Below, in pieces: positions 1-7,675 of a stretch of 64,000 bases of DNA. The stretch comes from Clostridiales bacterium (GTDB lineage: Bacteria > Bacillota_A > Clostridia > Oscillospirales > Oscillospiraceae), in NCBI GenBank assembly GCA_004553625.1, contig SFKX01000019.1:42270-106269 (forward strand), written 5' to 3'. The first letter of the stretch is position 1. Each line of letters starts with the position of its first letter. The notes below the pieces were generated by a model. It made no database searches. It was not told where the DNA came from and saw nothing but the letters and a program-made list of their open reading frames with translations. The translations under genes and the position numbers were made by a program.

Positions 1-648
1 AGGGAACTTGGGCTTTCAAAATCGGCAGTGGCTCGTATTGTAGCCTCTCTTGAGTGCGGAAAGTTCCTTTTGAAAAACGCAGAAACGGGGAAGTACAGGC
101 TCGGGGTCGGCTTTCTGCTATACGGTTCGTTGGTCAGGGAGCGGAGCGAGCTTTCACGTGTGCTTGCGCCGGCGCTTTCTCAGTTGGCAGAGGAATTCCA
201 AGCTACGGCCCACCTGGCCGTCCTTATCGGCAAGGAGCTGACGATAGTAAACAAGGTATCCGCGGGCTCGTTTGTCTATATGTCCTCGAGAGTGGGAGGA
301 ACTTTACCAATGCACGCCTCCGCGACAGGCAAGTGTGTTCTGGCCTGGCTTCCGGCAGAGCAGCGCGCAGAGCTTTTGGAAGAATGCGATTTCAAGCGTT
401 ACACGGACTCGACAATAACGGATAAAGCGGCTTTGGAATCTGAGCTTTCAGTCACTCGCGTCAGAGGATATGCGCTGGATGATGGTGAAACACACGATGG
501 GCTGTATTGCATAGGCTGTCCGGTGCTGGATGCGGCGGGCGATATACTTGCCGCCGTCTCCGTCAGCGGCAGCCGCGCCGCGCTGGAATCTCAGCTTGAC
601 GCGGTTGTGAACAGTATCCGCAACAGCCTGAAAAACATTGGCATCTGA
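1..648 (+). CDS. IclR-family transcriptional regulator (5' end outside window)
   Basis: The frame is open from base 1, so the start and most of the DNA-binding domain lie upstream of the window. The first residues, ELGLSKSAVARIVASLE, fit the recognition part of an IclR winged helix-turn-helix. The remaining ~190 residues match the IclR effector-binding domain, with a HASATGKCVLA motif and a C-terminal GCPVLDAAGDILAAVSVSG strand. IclR proteins usually sense small carboxylic or aromatic acids and repress or activate adjacent catabolic genes. The 2-oxoacid oxidoreductase operon begins only ~80 bases downstream, and a 15-base dyad lies at its predicted transcription start, so local regulation is likely. 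The ligand cannot be read from the sequence. Confidence 0.9.
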   Translation, partial: RELGLSKSAVARIVASLECGKFLLKNAETGKYRLGVGFLLYGSLVRERSELSRVLAPALSQLAEEFQATAHLAVLIGKELTIVNKVSAGSFVYMSSRVGGTLPMHASATGKCVLAWLPAEQRAELLEECDFKRYTDSTITDKAALESELSVTRVRGYALDDGETHDGLYCIGCPVLDAAGDILAAVSVSGSRAALESQLDAVVNSIRNSLKNIGI

Positions 649-650
649 GC

Positions 651-679
651 TTGACAAAACAGGCTTATGATGCCATAAT
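651..679 (+). promoter_or_regulatory. sigma-A-type promoter of the 2-oxoacid oxidoreductase operon
   Basis: TTGACA (651-656) and CATAAT (674-679) are separated by exactly 17 bases, right after the IclR stop codon. Transcription would start near 686, upstream of the four-gene operon. The separate promoter means the operon need not depend on read-through from the regulator. Confidence 0.75.
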
Positions 680-693
680 TTATTTGACCAATA

Positions 694-708
694 CGGAACG
701 TCGTTCCG
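694..708. promoter_or_regulatory. IclR-type operator dyad
   Basis: CGGAACG-T-CGTTCCG is a perfect 7-1-7 inverted repeat placed just after the predicted start point. Its GGAA/TTCC core and odd-length symmetry resemble known IclR-family operators. The position would block initiation or early elongation. The adjacent IclR protein is the obvious candidate ligand; this is inference. Confidence 0.6.
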
Positions 709-732
709 ATTATAGGTACAGGAGTGATGGGC

Positions 733-1287
733 TTGAAAGAAATACGTTTACACGGCAGAGGTGGTCAGGGCGTTGTCAAGGCCTCTCAGATAATCGTTAA
801 AGCCGCCGTGGAGTGTGAGCTTTGCGCGCAGTTCATCCCGTTCTTTGGTGTGGAGCGCAAGGGCTCGCCTGTTTATGGTTTTTTGCGTATCGACGACGAC
901 GAGATTCGACGGAAAACTCAAATATATGAGCCGGATGTTATCATAGTCATGGACGACACACTTTGTGCCTTGCCGCAGACCTTTGCGGGGCTCAAGCAAG
1001 GCGGTACTGTCCTGGTAAACAGCACAAAGCCACTTGGAGAACTCTGTGTGCCGTCCTGCGCCGGGAGCGTGGCCGCTGTTGATGCTACGGGAATTTCCGA
1101 GGAACTGTTTGGTCAGAACCTGCCCAACACCGCCGTAGTCGGGGCCTTTGCCCGAGTTGTCGGGCTGGTGGATGTTGAAACGCTGCTCGATGAAGTAGCC
1201 GCTGCATTCGGGGACAAAAACCGCATAGCAGCTGAGCGCGGCTATGCAGGCGCTCACTATTTGAAGGGAGGTAAAGCAGGTGAATGA
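733..1287 (+). CDS. 2-oxoacid:ferredoxin oxidoreductase, gamma subunit
   Basis: The product (~184 aa) begins KEIRLHGRGGQGVVKAS, the signature of the gamma subunit or domain of pyruvate/2-oxoacid:acceptor oxidoreductases. This subunit takes part in CoA binding in the heterotetrameric enzyme that converts a 2-oxoacid to acyl-CoA, CO2 and reduced ferredoxin. The start is uncertain: GTG 724 and ATG 727 lie too close to the AGGAG at 720-724, while TTG 733 has 8-base spacing and gives the usual family N-terminus. It is the first gene of a gamma-delta-alpha-beta operon and overlaps the delta gene by 8 bases. Confidence 0.9.
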   Translation: MKEIRLHGRGGQGVVKASQIIVKAAVECELCAQFIPFFGVERKGSPVYGFLRIDDDEIRRKTQIYEPDVIIVMDDTLCALPQTFAGLKQGGTVLVNSTKPLGELCVPSCAGSVAAVDATGISEELFGQNLPNTAVVGAFARVVGLVDVETLLDEVAAAFGDKNRIAAERGYAGAHYLKGGKAGE

Positions 1288-1558
1288 TGCCGAATTTGTT
1301 ACTCCGATAGGCAACCGCGGCATGTATGTACTAGATACTGCTAGCTGGCGAACGCACCGGCCGGTCATGGACAATGACCTGTGTATAAGCTGCGGCATGT
1401 GTCTCGGTTACTGCCCTGTGAACTCAATCCGTTGGTCAGAAGAGTCCGGGTATTACATCAACTATGACTATTGCAAGGGCTGCGGCATTTGCGCTGCAGA
1501 ATGTCCCAGGGGCGCTATAAGTATGGAGCATGAAGGGGGCGCGGACGATGGGAAGTAA
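1280..1558 (+). CDS. 2-oxoacid:ferredoxin oxidoreductase, delta (ferredoxin) subunit
   Basis: This 92-residue protein carries two complete [4Fe-4S] motifs, CISCGMCLGYCP and CKGCGICAAECP, the standard delta subunit pattern. It passes electrons from the thiamine diphosphate active site to external ferredoxin. It starts at GTG 1280 with GGGAGG eight bases upstream, overlaps the gamma stop, and its own stop overlaps the alpha start by 11 bases, so the subunits are translationally coupled. Length and motif spacing are normal for PorD/VorD. Confidence 0.92.
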   Translation: MNDAEFVTPIGNRGMYVLDTASWRTHRPVMDNDLCISCGMCLGYCPVNSIRWSEESGYYINYDYCKGCGICAAECPRGAISMEHEGGADDGK

Positions 1559-2726
1559 CATGGTCCTCACCGGCAACTACGCCGCAGCCGAGGCGGCTGC
1601 GCTCTGCAGGCCGGACTTGGTCGCGGCATATCCAATAACTCCGCAATCATCTGTTGTTGAACATCTGGCAGAGATGGTCCATGAGGGTCGGCTGGATACC
1701 GAGCTCGTCCAAGTGGAGTCTGAACATTCTGCCATGAGCGTCGTACAGGGCGCTGCAGCCGGCGGAGGGAGAGTGTTCACCGCCACGAGCGCTCAAGGAC
1801 TAGCTCTCATGTATGAGCCGTTCTTTAGAATGTCAACGCTGCGCCTGCCGATGGTCATGGCCATAGCCACGCGTGAGATGACCTCTCCCGAGAGCATATG
1901 GAGCGGACAGCAAGACGTCATGTCCGTTAGAGATGCCGGCTGGATACAGGTCTTTTGCGACGGGAACCAGGAGATTGCTGATATGATCATACAGGGCTAC
2001 CGGATCGCGGAACATCAGGATGTGCGCATACCAGTCTGCGTTTGTTATGATGGGTTCTACAGTTCGCACCTGACGACAGGTGTGTATATGCCATCCCAGG
2101 CAGAAGTTGACGCGTTCCTGCGTGTTCGTGGTCAGGAGAGGAAGGCGCTGTTGGACCCGGAGTCACCGCTGGCGCTTGACCCGATGACACCCGGCGAACT
2201 GTTGATGCACTACCGCAAAAATCACCTTGCCGCAATGCAGCGGGCTTTAAAGGTGATCGAAGAGACTGAATTGAGGTTTTCAGCCCACTTCGGCCGTTTC
2301 TACGGCGGAGCGTTGAGCAAATACCGGATGGAAGATGCAGAGGTCGCCCTTGTGACCATAGGCGGAATGAGCGGCGCGGCAATGGACGCTGTGGATGAAG
2401 CCAGGGAACGCGGCATAAAAGTCGGACTCGTGAGGCTTCGTTTTATCCGTCCCTTCCCGGAGGCGAAACTCCGCTCTGCACTGAGCGGCATACGCGCTTT
2501 TTGCTGTGTTGATAGGAGCGTGTCTTTTGGCTGGAACTGTGGGCCAATGTTTGTTGAAACAAGAGCCGCTCTCAACGACGCTTTGGACAAGGCATCGTTC
2601 TCGGCCATTGGAGGGCTGGGCGGTGCGGATATCTCCGTAGCCGATTTCACCGCTGTCATAGACATCTTGGAACAAATCAAGAACAGCCCCGGATTATACG
2701 AAACGTTCTGGCTGATGAAAGATTGA
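1548..2726 (+). CDS. 2-oxoacid:ferredoxin oxidoreductase, alpha subunit
   Basis: The 392-residue product has the conserved AAYPITPQSSVVEHLAE segment of PorA/VorA alpha subunits, followed by the ATSAQGLALMYE region and a C-terminal transketolase-like domain. Together with beta it forms the thiamine diphosphate active site. ATG 1548 is preferred over ATG 1530 because a G-rich ribosome site lies at 1533-1538 and the family N-terminus fits. Substrate (pyruvate, branched-chain or other 2-oxoacid) cannot be fixed from sequence. The separate four-subunit layout is the ancestral type, unlike the single-chain clostridial pyruvate enzyme. Confidence 0.92.
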   Translation: MGSNMVLTGNYAAAEAAALCRPDLVAAYPITPQSSVVEHLAEMVHEGRLDTELVQVESEHSAMSVVQGAAAGGGRVFTATSAQGLALMYEPFFRMSTLRLPMVMAIATREMTSPESIWSGQQDVMSVRDAGWIQVFCDGNQEIADMIIQGYRIAEHQDVRIPVCVCYDGFYSSHLTTGVYMPSQAEVDAFLRVRGQERKALLDPESPLALDPMTPGELLMHYRKNHLAAMQRALKVIEETELRFSAHFGRFYGGALSKYRMEDAEVALVTIGGMSGAAMDAVDEARERGIKVGLVRLRFIRPFPEAKLRSALSGIRAFCCVDRSVSFGWNCGPMFVETRAALNDALDKASFSAIGGLGGADISVADFTAVIDILEQIKNSPGLYETFWLMKD

Positions 2727-2739
2727 AGGGGGCAGAGCA

Positions 2740-3645
2740 ATGGGTTACATTGAAACACTAAGGCAGCTTCCCGACATGGTATCGCCGGGCGTTTCTGCCT
2801 GTCCGGGATGCGGAGGCGAGCTTGTTCTCCGGCGAGTGTTGCAGCTGGCCGGAGAGAATACGATAGTATGCGTACCGCCTGGATGTATGGCTGGCAGCGG
2901 CGCGATCGGATGGAGCCACAATACAGGCATGAAAATACCGGTACACATACCCCTTTTGGACAACACGGCATCGTTTATGAGCGGGCTCAGCCACATATAT
3001 GAACGCCGGGGCAGGGGAGACGTCAACATAGTAGCCGTAGCCGGCGATGGAGCTACTGCCGACTGCGGATTCCAGAGCCTTTCCGGAGCGGCAGAACGTG
3101 GAGAAAAGATGCTCTACGTCTGCTATGACAACGAGGGTTACATGAACACCGGATATCAGCGGAGCTCCACAACCACGGAAGGCTCCCGCACCTCTACCAC
3201 GCCTGTTGGCAAGATGCTCTCCGGCAAGCAGCAGCCGCAGAAATATCTGCCGCTCATAATGGCCATGCACGGTATAGAATATTGCGCCACCGCAACGCCG
3301 TGGAACATGCGTGACATGGTCGAGAAAATACAAAAGGGCCTTGCCGCCTCCAAACGAGGCTTTGCTTATCTGCATATTTTCACACCATGCCCGACGGGCT
3401 GGAGTTTCCCTCAGGACATGACTATCGAGGTATCCAGGCTGGCAGTGCTCACGAACATGTTCCCGCTCTGGGAAAGAGCGGACGGCTGTTTCAAACTCAA
3501 TTACAAAAACGAAAAGCCCATCAGCGTGACTGAGTTCACAAGCCTGATCGGTAAGTTCAAAAACCTGAGCCCCGTACAGCTTGATTCCATCCAGCGCGCA
3601 GCAAACGAGCGATACGCCACAATAAAAGCGCTTGCCGGCATGTAA
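2740..3645 (+). CDS. 2-oxoacid:ferredoxin oxidoreductase, beta (TPP-binding) subunit
   Basis: This 301-residue subunit binds thiamine diphosphate and a [4Fe-4S] cluster. Visible signatures are ACPGCGGELVLR near residue 20, the TPP motif GDGATADCGFQSLSGA followed by YDNEGYMNTGYQRS, and the late cysteine motif in FTPCPTGWSFPQD. These match PorB/VorB of four-subunit pyruvate or 2-oxoisovalerate oxidoreductases. It follows alpha by 13 bases with GGGGG as ribosome site and is the last gene before a strong bidirectional terminator. The operon links 2-oxoacid breakdown to ferredoxin reduction in the cytoplasm. Confidence 0.92.
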   Translation: MGYIETLRQLPDMVSPGVSACPGCGGELVLRRVLQLAGENTIVCVPPGCMAGSGAIGWSHNTGMKIPVHIPLLDNTASFMSGLSHIYERRGRGDVNIVAVAGDGATADCGFQSLSGAAERGEKMLYVCYDNEGYMNTGYQRSSTTTEGSRTSTTPVGKMLSGKQQPQKYLPLIMAMHGIEYCATATPWNMRDMVEKIQKGLAASKRGFAYLHIFTPCPTGWSFPQDMTIEVSRLAVLTNMFPLWERADGCFKLNYKNEKPISVTEFTSLIGKFKNLSPVQLDSIQRAANERYATIKALAGM

Positions 3646-3655
3646 GCGCATTCAA

Positions 3656-3692
3656 AATAAAAGCCGGACGGTTTCCCCGTCCGGCTTTTATT
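3656..3692. terminator. bidirectional terminator between the oxidoreductase operon and the LysR pair
   Basis: A 16-base perfect stem (AATAAAAGCCGGACGG and its complement) closes on a TTTCC loop and has A/T-rich ends on both sides. It sits between the beta-subunit stop and the convergent LysR stop, so it serves both strands. Confidence 0.9.
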
Positions 3693-4581
3693 AATCCCTT
3701 ATGTACTCTGCTCGGAATTCCTCGTAAAAAAGGCGGGCCGCGCCGTTGTCCGTCGCCTCGTTGTAGTAGACGTATTCGTTGAATCGGCAATCTCGGTCCG
3801 ATATTCCGACGACGAAACAATCCTTTGTAAGCATGTTGCGCACATGTCTAGGAGCTATCACAATTCCCTTGCCTGTGGACACCAGAAAAAGAGCCGTCAT
3901 GAGGTTCGGTGCCTTGATACATCCAATGCGCCCGCGAGTGGACTTCTCAACCAGTAGCCAATTGCGGGCATACGGGCCAAAGGGTTCCCATGCGTAGGGG
4001 ACTATCAACGTCTCGCCTGCGAGTTGATGTAGAGCAATGAGGGACTTGGTCATTAGTTTGTGGCCCGGCGGGAGCACGGCATAGGTGCCGTGGCTGAATA
4101 TGAGCCGCCTGACCACGCCCGCAGGCGGCTGCGCATATTCGCAGGGAGTAAAAACCAGGTCGCAGCGCGCACAAAGTGAAGGAGGAGTATTTTCTGCCAC
4201 AACTTCAAAGTCCAGCTCAATGTCCGGATATCTCTCCATGAATTTGTGCGTGAACTCCCTAATTTGAGAAGCGTAGGAGATCTCTAACTCACAGGCTATG
4301 CGGACACGGCCCTTTACCGGCATGTTTCGCACACGAGTGAGACCGAGTGCGCGATCGCACTTCTCCAAAAGGCCTTCTGTCTGGTTGGACAGCAGACGCC
4401 CCGCCTCCGTAAGAGCAACGCCGTGCGTCGTGCGCTTGAGCAGCGGTACGCCCAGCTCAGCCTCCAAAGCCTGAATATGCCTGGTAAGAATGGGCTGTGA
4501 GATATACAGCGCTTTGGCTGCGCGGGAATAGTTAAGCACCCTCGACAAAACCAGAAACTCATAGAGCCGCTCTGTGTTCAC
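3691..4581 (-). CDS. LysR-family transcriptional regulator
   Basis: This protein of ~296 residues has the LysR helix-turn-helix at its start (FLVLSRVLNYSRAAKAL, then ISQPILTRHIQALEAELG) followed by a two-lobed effector domain. GTG 4581 is the likely start, with AAGGAGG nine bases upstream (4591-4597); a longer TTG start at 4602 lacks such a site. The 5' end overlaps the 3' end of the next LysR gene by 23 bases, so the two are co-translated. Two tandem LysR genes in one transcript are uncommon and may act on different promoters or as a pair. Its stop lies in the bidirectional terminator. Confidence 0.88.
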   Translation of the reverse strand: MNTERLYEFLVLSRVLNYSRAAKALYISQPILTRHIQALEAELGVPLLKRTTHGVALTEAGRLLSNQTEGLLEKCDRALGLTRVRNMPVKGRVRIACELEISYASQIREFTHKFMERYPDIELDFEVVAENTPPSLCARCDLVFTPCEYAQPPAGVVRRLIFSHGTYAVLPPGHKLMTKSLIALHQLAGETLIVPYAWEPFGPYARNWLLVEKSTRGRIGCIKAPNLMTALFLVSTGKGIVIAPRHVRNMLTKDCFVVGISDRDCRFNEYVYYNEATDNGAARLFYEEFRAEYIRD

Positions 4582-5476
4582 GCCTGTGCGCCTCCTTCGC
4601 AAATATCACGTAGTCCCGGACAAATGCCTCGGCCTCCTCATTCAACAGCGCCCTGTCGTAAAAGAAGCACGGAGCAGCGGGGTGTGGAACGTCCGTCACT
4701 GAAACGCATACCGTATTCGGCGGAAGGTCCATCATGTCGCGCGGAGAGAGTATCAGTCCCTTGCCGATGGGTACCAGGAGTTTATAAAACAGCGGGGAAG
4801 TCTCGCTCTCATATACCTTATATGTTATCCCGGAGGCTTTCAGGTTGCAAAGCTGAAAGTCTCTTATGCTGCTCTCCTTTGTGCGCGGATATAGGACAAA
4901 ACTCTCGCCGTCAAGTTCCTTGAGACTAACGGTGTTTCGATAAGCAAGCCGATGTGACCTTGACATCAGCACATATTGGCTTGAGGCCGCAACTGTGGTT
5001 TTTGTGAGGCCGGGTATCTCAAATTCGCTCATCACCGGGGCGAAGTATATGTCCACAGCGCCGCTGCGCAGGCCGTCCTCAATGGAAAAGCGCGTGTCGT
5101 CAAACAGCTCGAGGCTCATATCCGGGTAGCGGAGATTCAACTCGTCCAGAAATGGGCCGAGGTAGAGCGGCAGACCGGAGCCGGTTACGGCTATGCGCAG
5201 GCGGCGGTAGCGGTGACGTTCTGCCTCGCGCAGCTCGTAGCGGAGCTGACGCAGGTCCTCAAGTATCTCCTCCGCGCTGGGCAGCAGGCGCTCGCCGGCC
5301 TGCGTTAGTACAATGCCGCTCGGACTGCGCCGGAACAACTCCACGCCCAGTTCATTCTCAAAACTCCGCAGCCGAGCCGCTAGCGTCGCCTGAGGGACGC
5401 CCGTCTCCTCCGACAGCTTCTTCATACTGCCGCACCTTGCGGCCTGTGCAAATTCCGAAAGCCTTTCCAGGTCCAT
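4559..5476 (-). CDS. LysR-family transcriptional regulator
   Basis: The 305-residue product shows a LysR N-terminal HTH (LSEFAQAARCGSMKKLSEET, PQATLAARLRSFENELGVELF) and a LysR substrate-binding domain. It starts at ATG 5476 behind a GGGGG ribosome site and reads away from the ABC importer operon, the classic divergent arrangement for a LysR activator and its target. A 16-base dyad at 5563-5578 lies between them. Its 3' end overlaps the second LysR gene. Ligand unknown; the context suggests an ester or its hydrolysis product. Confidence 0.88.
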   Translation of the reverse strand: MDLERLSEFAQAARCGSMKKLSEETGVPQATLAARLRSFENELGVELFRRSPSGIVLTQAGERLLPSAEEILEDLRQLRYELREAERHRYRRLRIAVTGSGLPLYLGPFLDELNLRYPDMSLELFDDTRFSIEDGLRSGAVDIYFAPVMSEFEIPGLTKTTVAASSQYVLMSRSHRLAYRNTVSLKELDGESFVLYPRTKESSIRDFQLCNLKASGITYKVYESETSPLFYKLLVPIGKGLILSPRDMMDLPPNTVCVSVTDVPHPAAPCFFYDRALLNEEAEAFVRDYVIFAKEAHRREHRAAL

Positions 5477-5562
5477 AGATCAGAGCCCCCAAAAATCAGC
5501 ATAACAGCACATTAGACTTTTGCCTTTTGAGCTTACAGTATTTTGTCTACAGTGTCAAGTAA

Positions 5563-5578
5563 TTGGCAGCACTGCCAA
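5563..5578. promoter_or_regulatory. LysR-type dyad operator
   Basis: TTGGCAG-CA-CTGCCAA is a perfect 7-2-7 inverted repeat that ends 16 bases before the -35 box of the importer promoter. A dyad in this activator position in a divergent lysR/target spacer is the usual LysR binding layout. Confidence 0.55.
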
Positions 5579-5594
5579 AGAACAACCCGTCATA

Positions 5595-5623
5595 TTGTAC
5601 ATAATGTCATGTAGATATATAAA
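5595..5623 (+). promoter_or_regulatory. promoter of the ABC importer/esterase operon
   Basis: TTGTAC (5595-5600) and TATAAA (5618-5623) with 17-base spacing. The leader to the ATG at 5727 would be ~95 bases. The rest of the 5477-5726 spacer is AT-rich and holds no other clear element than the dyad at 5563. Confidence 0.55.
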
Positions 5624-5726
5624 TATATTGCATAGCAGAAGGCGCAAATCCGATTTTCAAGAGGCTCGCTTGGAGATACAATCGAGGTACCAAGGGTGAA
5701 TAAGCATTTAATATGGAGGAGAGAAC

Positions 5727-7652
5727 ATGAAAAAGATAGTGAGTCTAATTCTTGCGGCTATGCTTATCGTCACGCTGCTCGCGGGCTGCGGCTCGGAGCC
5801 TGCGGCTGACGGTAATGCCGGGAGCGAGGACGGTAAGCTCATCGGCGTCTGCATGCAAAACATGTCTAGCAGCATAGCGGAGCTGCAATCCACGGCGCTG
5901 ACTGAGACCTTCGAGGAGCTTGGCTATGACGTACAGGTCGTCTCAGCGGACGACAGTGTGTCCAATCAGGTGCAGCAGGTGCAGAACTTTATCCTCATGG
6001 GCGCGGAGATGCTGGTCGTGCTGCCCTGCGAGATTGAGACGCTTGAGGACAGCCTTCTCGAAGCGCGCGAGGCGGGCATCAAGGTTGTCATCAGCGGCGG
6101 CACGGGTACTATCTCAGAGGACGCCTACGACGCGGTATCTGCCGACGACGAGTACATGATAGGCATGTACGTCGCCTCGGTCGCAAAAACCTGGGTGGAG
6201 GAAAACATGGACCCGGACGGCGACTGGGACGTTGCCTTCCTGAGCAGCACCATCTCTGATGACGCCAAGAGCCGCTGCGCGGGAGAGGCACAGATCCTCG
6301 AGCCCTGGCTCAAGAACGAGGACGGAGAGTATGTGAATCTCATGGGCGAGGTAGTCTCCGAGTCCGAGCGCATCGAGAACCCCGTCTACTGCGAGATGAT
6401 CGCCTCTCGAGTCACGAGCTTTGAGGACGCCGCCACAGAAATGGACATCTCCGGCGACAACCGCAGCGTCGTGGCGGGTGTGCTGACAGACAACCCGGAC
6501 GTGCGCGTCATAATTGCCTACAACTCGCTGGTGTCCACGGCGGGCAGCCAGTACATAATGGACACCTATCCCGAGGACGAACAGGACGATTTCGCCTTCT
6601 TCTCCGGAGGCGTCATGGGCGACGAGTACGAGTACCTCATCGGCTCAGTGTCCGACTCCGGTACCAAGAGCGTGTTCCGCGGCGCCTGCCAGTTCGGCGG
6701 CGGGGACGCGGCTGCGACGCTGGCGAATCTCGCCTATAACGTCATGTTCGGCGAGGCCGGCGTGGACTACGGCAAGTCCAACCCCAACAGCATAGGCCTG
6801 TTCTTCCCGATAGACGCGGAGCTGAACGGCGGCAACGCTGCGCTTGTGTGCTTCGACACCTCGCCGTACATCGAGAGCTTCACTTACGAGGAAGTGCTTG
6901 CCCGCGAAAACCTGATGGTCTACTGGGATGCCGAGAACGGCTATAACGAGTCGATGCAGGAGAGCGGCGAAAGCGACGACGCACCGGTGAGCGTGACCGG
7001 CGGCGAGATAGAGGGCGGTACGGCCTATATCGGCATGATGGAGGGCATAGGCGGAGCCGAGGCCCACGAGTTCGACCTCATGGACGATGGTACCTGCAAG
7101 TTCTTCCTGCCCGGGAACGCCATGATTACCGACGTCTACGCGGGTACATACGAGATCGCTGCTGACGGCGTTACCGTCAGCATCAAGGGTCTTGCGAACG
7201 TCGATTCCTCGTCGCCCTACCCGACCCCGGGTCTGTGGAGCTACATAGACTCTGCGACGGGCGACGCGACTATCACGATAGACACCGCGGCCTTCACATT
7301 CACAGTCGAGGGCATGGAGGCCCCCGCCGGTGATGGCGGAGAGGCCCCGACCGGCGAGGGTACGGCCTACACCTGCGAATTTGATGGCGCGATGGGCAAG
7401 GAGACGCTGGAGATAGACCTCCTCGACGAGACGACCTGCCGCTTCTTCCTGCCGGGCAATGCTATGATAACGGACGTGTACGAGGGCAGCTACGTCCGCG
7501 AAGGCGACACCGTGACTATCACAGGCCTGAAGAACATAGATACAAGCAGCGAGTTCACGACACCGGGCCTCTGGAGCTTCATAGACAGCGCCACAGGCGA
7601 CGCGGTTGTGACTGTGGACGATGCGTCCGGGACCTTCACACCGGTCGAATAA
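5727..7652 (+). CDS. ABC importer substrate-binding lipoprotein with duplicated C-terminal beta-domain
   Basis: A lipoprotein signal ends in LLAGC (Cys21). Residues ~30-410 resemble the sugar/AI-2 type periplasmic binding fold (RbsB-like, CUT2 class): GVCMQNMSSSIAELQ, VLPCEIETLEDSLLEAREAG and VVISGGTG. The protein is 641 residues, about twice the usual length. The extra part is two tandem copies (~431-530 and ~545-641) of a ~95-residue module, both containing CxFFLPGNAMITDVY, then G-x-Y, then TPGLWS(Y/F)IDSATGDA, joined by a Gly/Pro/Glu-rich linker. The same pattern in weaker form appears in the lipoprotein esterase downstream. The domain's function is unknown; it may bind ligand or surface polymer. 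It is followed at 24 bases by the ATPase gene. Confidence 0.85.
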   Translation: MKKIVSLILAAMLIVTLLAGCGSEPAADGNAGSEDGKLIGVCMQNMSSSIAELQSTALTETFEELGYDVQVVSADDSVSNQVQQVQNFILMGAEMLVVLPCEIETLEDSLLEAREAGIKVVISGGTGTISEDAYDAVSADDEYMIGMYVASVAKTWVEENMDPDGDWDVAFLSSTISDDAKSRCAGEAQILEPWLKNEDGEYVNLMGEVVSESERIENPVYCEMIASRVTSFEDAATEMDISGDNRSVVAGVLTDNPDVRVIIAYNSLVSTAGSQYIMDTYPEDEQDDFAFFSGGVMGDEYEYLIGSVSDSGTKSVFRGACQFGGGDAAATLANLAYNVMFGEAGVDYGKSNPNSIGLFFPIDAELNGGNAALVCFDTSPYIESFTYEEVLARENLMVYWDAENGYNESMQESGESDDAPVSVTGGEIEGGTAYIGMMEGIGGAEAHEFDLMDDGTCKFFLPGNAMITDVYAGTYEIAADGVTVSIKGLANVDSSSPYPTPGLWSYIDSATGDATITIDTAAFTFTVEGMEAPAGDGGEAPTGEGTAYTCEFDGAMGKETLEIDLLDETTCRFFLPGNAMITDVYEGSYVREGDTVTITGLKNIDTSSEFTTPGLWSFIDSATGDAVVTVDDASGTFTPVE

Positions 7653-7675
7653 GCAGCCGAAAGGAGAGATCCGGC

